A model generated the notes under the pieces. The model saw only the letters and a program-made list of their open reading frames with translations, did no database searches and had not been told where the DNA came from. 7,809 nt of DNA from an uncultured Treponema sp. (GTDB taxonomy: Bacteria; Spirochaetota; Spirochaetia; Treponematales; Treponemataceae): assembly GCA_905236315.1 (NCBI GenBank), contig CAJOPO010000378.1, forward strand, positions 1-7,809, given 5' to 3'. A program made the position numbers and the translations under genes. Positions 1-6,531 of the stretch are shown here, in pieces (within the stretch, counting starts at the first letter, position 1; every line of letters begins with the position of its first letter).

Positions 1-2
1 CG

Positions 3-2432
3 CCAGAAAGTGTAAAATCTAACGAAAGCGACCTTTCTAACGAAAGCGACCGCTTTGATAAAAGTACATTCTCTACAGAACAAGTTGATAGTGATTTATT
101 TGCTGAAAACGAGTCTGTTGAGGAGGATAGTGTTATCATACCAAAAGTAGAAGAAAAAGAAAGCGGGTTTGCTTTTGCAGAAGTAGATTCTCTTGAATTT
201 GAAGAAGTCAAAATCGGAAATTTTGATAAACTTAAGAAAAATGAGAATATTTGCTTTCAATTACAAGAAGATAAACTTTCCTTAGAAAAAGAAAAACAGC
301 GAATTAAGGAATTACAGCAACAAAAAGAGCAAGAAAAAAAGTTAAAAAAGAAAAATACTCGCATACGCCATCCTATAGGCATAAAACTTATTAGTATTAT
401 TTCTTCCATTGTAGTTGTTGCTTTATTGGGTGTTACCTTATTAGTTTCCTATTATATAACTGATGATATTCGTACAAATGCAGAAGAAAATAATCAAAAC
501 CTAAATAAAAGTATGGCTGATACTTGCGACCGCCATATAAGCGGAGTGCTTTCTTCTGTAGATTTATTTTTGGGAATGTTAAATAGTGTTTCTGGTAATG
601 AAGTGCAAAGTAAGACGCTAGAAAATATGTTTTTTGAACACAATAATGACATTGCCGCTGTTTATTTACCCCAATCAAATAGAATATTTACTAGTAATTC
701 TTTTTTTGTTTCTCATGAAGTTTCAGAAGATACTTTCATTTCGTATGTAAATCAGGAATCTGAATTATTAGACCTTGCAAAAAATGGCTCCATAGAATTA
801 GCTAATGCAGCTCCATTTTTTAATGTACCCGTTATGGCTATATTCTATCACGTTAGTACAAATGAAGATTCTGCTGTTGTTGTGCTTTATTCTATAGAGG
901 CAATGGGTGATACTCTATCTTCTGGCTCTATAAATAGGTCTTTCCTTGTAAATGAAGATGGAGATATTTTAGTACACGGAGATTTATCTCTTGTTCTAGA
1001 TGGCATTAACGAAAGTAATCATCCTATCATACAGTTAATGAAGTCTAGTGTTTTAAATAATGAACAAACAACTTTCAAAAATGATAATAACGAAGAATAT
1101 ATAGGTGCCTTTAGAAAACTTAGCATAGGTTCTGGGGCTGTTATTACAGAGGTAAGTACAGATGTTGTTTTGGAAGGTGTTAATGCCACTACTAGACGAA
1201 ACATTTTTATAACATTTGCCATACTTTCTCTTTCTATTATGATAGTATATTTCTTTGCAAATTCTTTAAGCCGTCCTCTAAAAAAGCTAACCGCTGTTGT
1301 GGACGAAATAAACAAGGGCAACTTTAATACAGATTTGTTTAATGACCTTGTTGTAAAGAATAAAGATGAAATAGGTGTTCTTGCAGATAGTACCCAAAAT
1401 GAACGTGAAATTTTAAATGCCGTTACAAAGCTTACAAATAAAGGTGTTACAAGAGCTATTATTACAAAAGAGATAGATTTTGAGCCGCACTTAAAAGATA
1501 TAACAATATTCTTTAGTGATATTCGTGGTTTTACGGCTATATCTGATGGCTTTAAAAATCGTTTCGGCGAAAAAAGTGCAGCAAATATCATTGGCTTCTT
1601 GAATGATTATATGAGTCGTATGGTAACTTGTATTAACCGTACAGGTGGAACTGTAGATAAGTTTGAAGGCGATGCTATTATGGCTTGCTGGGGTGTTTTA
1701 CGCCATGATGATTTGGAGTGGGAAAGGTTGCCTGTTGGTTCTGTTACAAGAGTGTTAAGACAAGATGCCCACGATGAATATATAAGGGAAGATGCTCTTA
1801 GTGCCATTACTTGTTGCATAGCAATGCGTTATTCTCTTATGAAATATAATAAGGATGCAGAAGCCTTTACTAAAGAGCATGAAGGGGAACCTTTAGCGCA
1901 ATATAAGCCTCATATTCGTATAGGAGCAGGTCTTAATTCTGGGCGTGCAACTGTTGGCTTTATGGGTTCTTTTGATAAAATGGAGTTTACTTCTATTGGA
2001 GATGCTGTAAACTTTGCAAGCCGTACAGAAGCTTCTAACAAACCTTGTGGTACAGATATTTTAATAATAGAAGATACTTACGGTATATTAAAAGAGAAAT
2101 ACATAAAATGTGAAGAAAATAATTTTACTATTTTGCCAGAAAATCAAAAGTATGAACTTATTGTAGAGCAAATTCCTGTTGAATTTGAAGTAAAGGGCAA
2201 GGGAAAACAGCATTTTTATGGTGTTGTTAATATGCCAAATTTTGATATACTAGACTTCTTTTTACCAGCAGACCCACAATTTACTCTTGATTCTGATTGT
2301 GAAAAAGCCGTAGGACCTAAGGGACCTAAAACATTAAAAGAAATGAGAGCGTTGCTAGGTATTCCAGAACCAGATTTTGGACAGGTGGACTTAGATGCAG
2401 AAGAAAACAAAGTTACAGTTTCGTCTACCTGA
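3..2432 (+). CDS. Transmembrane class III adenylate cyclase with dCache-like sensor and HAMP domain (5'-partial)
   Basis: Predicted to convert ATP to cAMP in the cytoplasm under control of a periplasmic sensor. The frame is open from position 3 without a stop, so the start lies upstream; the TTG at 426 falls inside the first membrane helix and is not a credible start. Of 809 visible residues: acidic low-complexity region (1-85), Lys/Glu/Gln-rich probable coiled coil (87-118), TM1 (about 125-152), periplasmic region of about 245 residues whose second half (FLVNEDGDILVHGD) resembles the membrane-proximal lobe of dCache sensors, TM2 (400-420), HAMP and helical linker (421-490), and cyclase domain (495-741). 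Catalytic residues are visible: metal-binding Asp506 in FFSDIRGFT and Asp557 in DKFEGDAIMA, purine-selecting Lys553 with Thr663 in FTSIGD, transition-state Asn670 and Arg674 in AVNFASR. The Lys/Thr pair suits a class IIIb adenylate rather than guanylate cyclase. A tail of about 68 residues follows the domain. The family is firm; the ligand is unknown. Confidence 0.93.
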   Translation, partial: PESVKSNESDLSNESDRFDKSTFSTEQVDSDLFAENESVEEDSVIIPKVEEKESGFAFAEVDSLEFEEVKIGNFDKLKKNENICFQLQEDKLSLEKEKQRIKELQQQKEQEKKLKKKNTRIRHPIGIKLISIISSIVVVALLGVTLLVSYYITDDIRTNAEENNQNLNKSMADTCDRHISGVLSSVDLFLGMLNSVSGNEVQSKTLENMFFEHNNDIAAVYLPQSNRIFTSNSFFVSHEVSEDTFISYVNQESELLDLAKNGSIELANAAPFFNVPVMAIFYHVSTNEDSAVVVLYSIEAMGDTLSSGSINRSFLVNEDGDILVHGDLSLVLDGINESNHPIIQLMKSSVLNNEQTTFKNDNNEEYIGAFRKLSIGSGAVITEVSTDVVLEGVNATTRRNIFITFAILSLSIMIVYFFANSLSRPLKKLTAVVDEINKGNFNTDLFNDLVVKNKDEIGVLADSTQNEREILNAVTKLTNKGVTRAIITKEIDFEPHLKDITIFFSDIRGFTAISDGFKNRFGEKSAANIIGFLNDYMSRMVTCINRTGGTVDKFEGDAIMACWGVLRHDDLEWERLPVGSVTRVLRQDAHDEYIREDALSAITCCIAMRYSLMKYNKDAEAFTKEHEGEPLAQYKPHIRIGAGLNSGRATVGFMGSFDKMEFTSIGDAVNFASRTEASNKPCGTDILIIEDTYGILKEKYIKCEENNFTILPENQKYELIVEQIPVEFEVKGKGKQHFYGVVNMPNFDILDFFLPADPQFTLDSDCEKAVGPKGPKTLKEMRALLGIPEPDFGQVDLDAEENKVTVSST
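18..53 (+). repeat. 18-bp tandem duplication inside the cyclase N-terminal region
   Basis: Two adjacent 18-base units (18-35 and 36-53) share their first 16 bases and differ only in the last two (tt versus gc). In frame they encode the hexapeptides SNESDL and SNESDR in the acidic, probably disordered cytoplasmic N-terminus. The period is a multiple of three, so the duplication keeps the reading frame. It may be part of a longer array cut off by the window edge; only two units are visible. Confidence 0.85.
1485..2225 (+). other. Class III nucleotide cyclase catalytic domain
   Basis: This is the cytoplasmic catalytic domain of the first gene, active as a homodimer in this family. Both metal-binding Asp motifs, the substrate Lys, and the Asn/Arg pair that stabilises the transition state are intact, so an active enzyme is expected. 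Between the second Asp motif (GDAIMACWG) and the RIGAGLNSG strand there is a longer stretch than in a minimal bacterial cyclase, including a Trp/Arg-rich segment around 1700-1800. Confidence 0.9.
2383..2388 (+). promoter_or_regulatory. Ribosome binding site for the FecR/Fn3 gene, inside the cyclase gene
   Basis: AGGTGG lies six bases before the ATG at 2395. Both the site and the start lie within the last 50 bases of the cyclase coding sequence, so ribosomes finishing the cyclase run over it. This supports the 2395 start and suggests translational coupling. Confidence 0.7.
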
Positions 2433-5199
2433 TTTTTTTGTTACTCTTTTATGTGTATTAGCAGCTGCCTTCTTTTTCTTTTTATTTTGGAAGGACTTAA
2501 ATGCTACAACAAGAAAACGTGATGGACAAAAACCTATAGCATATATTCATTATAAATATAAAGTTGCTCAACGTAAATTTGAAGACCGCGTTGTTTGGGA
2601 GCGTGTTGCTCAAAATACTAAACTTTACAATGGTGATGTTATTCGCACTGCTGATTTATCCAAAGTGACCATATATTTTGATGATGGAACCTCTGTAGAG
2701 CTTGCAGAGAATACAATGGTTCAAATTTATATGTTAAATGACGGAAGTTCTCAAATATCCATAGATGATGGTGATATTCAAGTAGAATCTTCTGCTTCAT
2801 CCCAAAATGTAGAAGTAAAATTGGGAGATGGTTCGCGTGTAAATGTAAATGCGGGAGCTAGCCTTGCTGCTACTTCAAATTCTAAAGGTGGCACAAATAA
2901 TGTAGAGGTTCTAGCAGGTAGTGTTCAAGTTACTACAGAAAAAGGTGAAACTGAATTAGTTTCCTTTGGTGAATCTGTTAGCATAGAAAAAGATGCTGGT
3001 ATACAGAAGAAGCCTGTTACAGTTACTTTTCCACCAAAAGAATATAAAGTGCTTAACACAAAAAATAATGAAAGTGTTCCTGTTCGTCTAGAATGGAAAA
3101 CTGCTTCAGAAAGTAACGAAACTGTTATAGTTCAAACTTCCCGCACAAAAGAGTTTTCTAAAATAGAATCAAAATTCACTGTAAATGATAGAAACTTTAT
3201 TCAATTACAGTCAAATGGTATTTTATATTGGAAAGTTTTTTCAGAAGGACTAGAAGATAAAAGTTCAATAGGTAAAATTACTGTAGAAAGTGTAAAGACT
3301 ATAGAAAATGTTTCTCCTTCTGCTTCTGGAGAATTCCGCTATAGAACAGATACTCCTCGCATAACATTCCGCTGGACAGGCAATGATTATGTAGAGCATT
3401 ATCGTTTGCGTGTTTCTTCTAGCCCCGATATGCAATCAGAAGTAGTAGAAATAGAAACTTCAGATACATTCGCCTCTGTATCTTCCTTGCACGAAGGACA
3501 ATGGTGGTGGCAGGTAACTCCTTTTTATGCCATAAATAATTTAGGTTATCAGGAAGCGAGTAATACTTCTGCATTTAATATTCTAAAAGAAGATAATATT
3601 CGTCCTCCAGAACTTGCTGTTCCTGCAGAAGCTACAAATATAACTTATAAAGGAAATCCTTCTATTAATTTTATGTGGAAGTCAGAGTTAAAAGATGCTT
3701 CCTATACTTTATTAGTTGCAAAAGATAGTAAATTTGCTGATGTTGTGTATTCACTAGAAACTGAAAGTACTCGTGTTTTGCAAGAGTTTACTAATAATTC
3801 CCTTGCTGATGGAACTTACTATTGGAAAGTTGTTCGCAGTGCTTATGTAGATGATGATTTAACTCCAGAGTCTGATGTTCGCTCCTTTACTGTAGCTCGT
3901 GCTTTGCCACAGGAAAATAAGTTGCTCTACCCTCAAGATAATTTTAGTTCTGAGCGTGCAGTTCTACAAGATACACAGTTTATATGGAAGATTTCTGATG
4001 ATTATTATTTAATAGATTCAAACGCTCAGTCTGTATTACAATTTTCTGATACACAAGATTTTTCTAATATCATTTTGGAAGAATACACTTCAAACTCATT
4101 CTATAATAAATTATCTCTAAAAGAAGGTTCGTATTGGTGGCGTGTAGGTGTACAAACAAATGGTTCTAGTGCAAGTGGTTTTACTCAACCTAGACATTTT
4201 ACAGTTCTTTCTGAACTTGCACCTCCTGTTGTAACAACTCCTTCTGTAGGGCAAGAACTTGTTGTATTTGGTGGTTCTTCCGTAAGTATTACTTGGAATG
4301 GTGTAGATGGAGCTGATTTTTATAGCGTAAAGATTTTTAACGCTAAAGATGAATTAGTTGCAGAAAAAAATAATGTTGCTTCAACTTCTACTCAGTTTGC
4401 CTTACAGCAAGGCTCTTATGTGTGTCGTTTGCAGGCCATAGCTAATGAAACTGCTAATTCTGCTCTTAGACAAAGTAATGTTTCTTTTAGACCATTTTAT
4501 GTACGTGCACCAGAGCCTGTTTCCTTAGTTTCTCCTGCAAATGATGAATCTTTTGCAGGTCTTACAGCGTTAAGGCAGCCTATAACATTTAGTTGGCAGA
4601 ATGGAAAAGATGCTTCTTCTTCATATACATTTGTGCTTTCAAAACTTTCTTCAAATGGGTCATACAGAACTGTAGAAACAACTACCACTACAAAAACTAG
4701 TATCACCATGCAAAGATTAACTTCTGGTACATATTCATGGAGCATTAGGTCTAGTTCAACTGATGGTTTACCTTTGGATTCAGAAAAACGTACTTTTGTT
4801 ATACACGCAGTTCCATCTTTGCCTGTCCCTGTTTTAACAGAGCCAGAAGAAAGTTATGTAATAGGGCCTACTTATTTACGTAATAATAGGGCTATAACAT
4901 TTAAATGGAATGTTGTTCAAGGTGCTAATGCTTACAGGTTTACTCTTTATAAAAAAGAAACAAATGGTTCTTTAAAAGCTATATATGAAGTAAAAAATAC
5001 AAGTTCAAATTCTGTAACTATAAAAGATTTATCTATATTAGACGTTGGACAATTTGCTTGGTCGGTTGCAGCATATAGTTATGCTCGTGATGGTTATGAA
5101 GAGCAAAGTGGAAAAGCTTCTACAAGTTCTTTCTCTATTGACTTTTCCGCTCCAAATAAGGTAGAAGCGGTTAAACCTGGGGCTATGTATGGAGAATAA
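2395..5199 (+). CDS. Membrane-anchored FecR-domain protein with seven Fn3-like repeats
   Basis: Probably a periplasmic scaffold or sensor anchored in the inner membrane. Of 934 residues, about 12 are cytoplasmic, then an uncleaved-looking hydrophobic anchor (13-32, rich in Phe), then a FecR-type domain (about 68-195; GDVIRT, a FDDGTSVELAENT strand pair, and later DGSRVNVNAGAS and VLAGSVQV). From residue 213 to 916 come seven units of about 90-105 residues, each with a Trp in an early strand (LEWK, FRWT, FMWK, FIWK, ITWN, FSWQ, FKWN) and usually an aromatic cluster in a late strand (LYWKV, QWWWQV, YYWKV, YWWRV, YSWSI, FAWSV), the Trp/aromatic pattern of Fn3-like sandwiches. Classic FecR proteins have a cytoplasmic anti-sigma domain; none fits here, and no sigma factor gene is visible. 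It overlaps the cyclase gene by 38 bases and the next gene by 11. FecR assignment is good, Fn3-like is by pattern, and the function is inferred. Confidence 0.9.
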   Translation: MQKKTKLQFRLPDFFVTLLCVLAAAFFFFLFWKDLNATTRKRDGQKPIAYIHYKYKVAQRKFEDRVVWERVAQNTKLYNGDVIRTADLSKVTIYFDDGTSVELAENTMVQIYMLNDGSSQISIDDGDIQVESSASSQNVEVKLGDGSRVNVNAGASLAATSNSKGGTNNVEVLAGSVQVTTEKGETELVSFGESVSIEKDAGIQKKPVTVTFPPKEYKVLNTKNNESVPVRLEWKTASESNETVIVQTSRTKEFSKIESKFTVNDRNFIQLQSNGILYWKVFSEGLEDKSSIGKITVESVKTIENVSPSASGEFRYRTDTPRITFRWTGNDYVEHYRLRVSSSPDMQSEVVEIETSDTFASVSSLHEGQWWWQVTPFYAINNLGYQEASNTSAFNILKEDNIRPPELAVPAEATNITYKGNPSINFMWKSELKDASYTLLVAKDSKFADVVYSLETESTRVLQEFTNNSLADGTYYWKVVRSAYVDDDLTPESDVRSFTVARALPQENKLLYPQDNFSSERAVLQDTQFIWKISDDYYLIDSNAQSVLQFSDTQDFSNIILEEYTSNSFYNKLSLKEGSYWWRVGVQTNGSSASGFTQPRHFTVLSELAPPVVTTPSVGQELVVFGGSSVSITWNGVDGADFYSVKIFNAKDELVAEKNNVASTSTQFALQQGSYVCRLQAIANETANSALRQSNVSFRPFYVRAPEPVSLVSPANDESFAGLTALRQPITFSWQNGKDASSSYTFVLSKLSSNGSYRTVETTTTTKTSITMQRLTSGTYSWSIRSSSTDGLPLDSEKRTFVIHAVPSLPVPVLTEPEESYVIGPTYLRNNRAITFKWNVVQGANAYRFTLYKKETNGSLKAIYEVKNTSSNSVTIKDLSILDVGQFAWSVAAYSYARDGYEEQSGKASTSSFSIDFSAPNKVEAVKPGAMYGE
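3031..5142 (+). repeat. Array of seven diverged Fn3-like repeat units
   Basis: Approximate units are 3031-3294, 3301-3585, 3601-3897, 3904-4209, 4219-4503, 4507-4806 and 4816-5142. Each opens with a Pro-rich joint (for example RPPELAVP, PEPVSLVSP, PVPVLTEP), then a W-containing strand and ends with an aromatic strand and a short Phe-x-Val or Phe-x-Ile strand. The similarity is at the protein pattern level; the DNA of the units is strongly diverged, so this is an old duplication. Boundaries are accurate to about ten residues. Confidence 0.75.
5179..5182 (+). promoter_or_regulatory. Weak Shine-Dalgarno before the barrel protein gene
   Basis: GGGG sits six bases before the ATG at 5189, inside the last codons of the preceding gene. 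It is a poor match to the consensus. With the 11-base overlap, initiation probably depends on ribosomes terminating at 5199 (translational coupling). Confidence 0.45.
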
Positions 5200-6520
5200 A
5201 ATATTAAAAATAGCTCTTTGCTTTGTATTGTTTTGTATTTGCATTTTTGCATACTCTCAAGAAGATTCTTCTAATAAGTTTGAACAAAGAATTGAGTGGA
5301 AAGGTGATTCTAATGCATTGGAATATAAAGTAGAACTTCAAGATATGTCTAGTGGAAATATTCAATATATAACAACAGAAGAAAGCTATGCAGAACTTTC
5401 CTTACCTGCTGGTAAATATCGTTATAGAGTATACGCCTATGACTTTTTGGGACGACAAGCAGGGGTTAGTTCATGGACTGATTTTGAAATCTTAAAAGCT
5501 AGTGTTCCTCAAATTGCAGAAGTGACAGAAGCGGATGTTGTTGCAAAAGATGACGGAAGTGTGGAAATTAAACTTGATATAGAAGGTATTTCTGAAGGCA
5601 GTATAGTAGAATTGATTGCAGAGCCTATACAGGGTACCATCGTTTTGCAGGGTGGGGGAGAAGGTAGCGAGGTTGCAGATAGTTCTAGTGTTCAGTTTAA
5701 TAATATTCCTTCTGGTCAATATAGACTACGTGTTACTAATCCTAGTGGACTTTCTAGTGAAACTGATGTTATAGAGATAACTGGAACTACATTAGTTGGA
5801 GAACAATATAATACTAAAACTGAAACCGAAATCGTATATGTTCCTGAACCTGTGGTAGTTGAGGAAGAAGAACCTAAAGATGAAGTGGTTATTGATATAA
5901 AGCCTGTTTTTATAGATGACACTGTAACAACAATAGAGCCTGAAGTTGCTGTTTATAAAAAGCGAACAAACAAAAATAAGAAACCCTATGCAGAAAAAGG
6001 TTTTGATATACAAGCTTTTGGCGGTACCCAATTTTTATTCACTAGTTTTAGTACAGTTGGAACTTTGTTAAATACAGATAATGTTCCTTTTTATGTCGAT
6101 GGTGGCTTTAGAATAAATTATTATCCATTTAAAAAGGCTAAATGGCGTTTGGGCATGGGCTTAGGTTTTAGTTGGGTAGATTTTTATTATATTAATGATT
6201 ATTTTACTGCTTCATTAGTTACTACAACTTACCAGTTTAATATTATTTATCAGCACCGCTTTTTCCATGATAAATTATTCTATACTATTAGGGGTGGTAT
6301 AGGACTTGCTCATGTTAATAAGGATGTTACATATTTAACAGATGGTGAAGGTCTTAGTTTATCTAATAACTCGTACACTGGAAGCATGGCAGATTTAGGG
6401 CTTGCTCTTTCTGTAAAGCCTGCTACTTATTTGATGTTTGAACTTGGTTTAGACTGCTATGCTTACACTTTCCCAGAAATTGTTTTAAGTCCTTACTTTG
6501 CTGTGGGCATTAGACTTTAG
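5189..6520 (+). CDS. Secreted Fn3-like/outer-membrane beta-barrel protein
   Basis: No named family is recognised, but the architecture is readable over 443 residues. A signal peptide (1-23, cleavage likely after AYS) is followed by an Fn3-like unit (about 30-103) with the same marks as the repeats of the upstream gene: IEWKG early, YRYRVYAYD late and a closing FEIL strand. A second beta domain (106-197) ends in SGQYRLRVTNPSGLSS and looks IPT/Ig-like. A charged linker (about 215-268) has a run of acidic residues, then KKRTNKNKK. From 270 to the end, alternating aromatic/glycine strands (FDIQAFGGTQFLF, GGFRINYYPF, WRLGMGLGFSW, YTIRGGIGLAHV, MFELGLDCYAYTF, YFAVGIRL) indicate a small outer-membrane barrel, perhaps eight strands, ending in Leu rather than the usual Phe. 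The N-terminal domains would then sit in the periplasm. Start chosen for the signal peptide and overlap. Function unknown; a structural or adhesion role is possible. Confidence 0.85.
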   Translation: MENKILKIALCFVLFCICIFAYSQEDSSNKFEQRIEWKGDSNALEYKVELQDMSSGNIQYITTEESYAELSLPAGKYRYRVYAYDFLGRQAGVSSWTDFEILKASVPQIAEVTEADVVAKDDGSVEIKLDIEGISEGSIVELIAEPIQGTIVLQGGGEGSEVADSSSVQFNNIPSGQYRLRVTNPSGLSSETDVIEITGTTLVGEQYNTKTETEIVYVPEPVVVEEEEPKDEVVIDIKPVFIDDTVTTIEPEVAVYKKRTNKNKKPYAEKGFDIQAFGGTQFLFTSFSTVGTLLNTDNVPFYVDGGFRINYYPFKKAKWRLGMGLGFSWVDFYYINDYFTASLVTTTYQFNIIYQHRFFHDKLFYTIRGGIGLAHVNKDVTYLTDGEGLSLSNNSYTGSMADLGLALSVKPATYLMFELGLDCYAYTFPEIVLSPYFAVGIRL

Positions 6521-6524
6521 GAGG
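6519..6524 (+). promoter_or_regulatory. Strong ribosome binding site of the lipoprotein gene
   Basis: AGGAGG begins within the TAG stop codon of the preceding gene and lies seven bases before the ATG at 6532. It is the best Shine-Dalgarno in the window and fixes this start. It suggests that the lipoprotein is translated independently and perhaps more strongly than its neighbours. Confidence 0.85.
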
Positions 6525-6531
6525 TTAATTT

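Noticed and set aside
1..60. The GCGACC-containing repeated units at the left edge as a CRISPR or attachment site
   Set aside because: There are only two directly adjacent units with no spacers, in frame within a coding region; simple slippage explains them.
426..428. TTG as the start codon of the cyclase
   Set aside because: The same frame is open upstream to position 3 and encodes the first half of the membrane helix; no ribosome site precedes the TTG.
1019..1591. Long reverse-strand open frame (190 codons) opposite the cyclase
   Set aside because: It lies wholly antisense to a well-supported conserved domain, has low-complexity Ser/Phe/Ile-rich composition, and shows no recognisable motif.
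4497..4745. Reverse-strand frame opposite the sixth Fn3-like unit
   Set aside because: It is antisense to a coding repeat with a clear protein pattern, and its Val/Glu runs come from the complementary codons.
5492..6031. Three overlapping reverse-strand frames opposite the barrel protein gene
   Set aside because: They overlap each other and a gene with a signal peptide and barrel; none has a ribosome site or a known motif.
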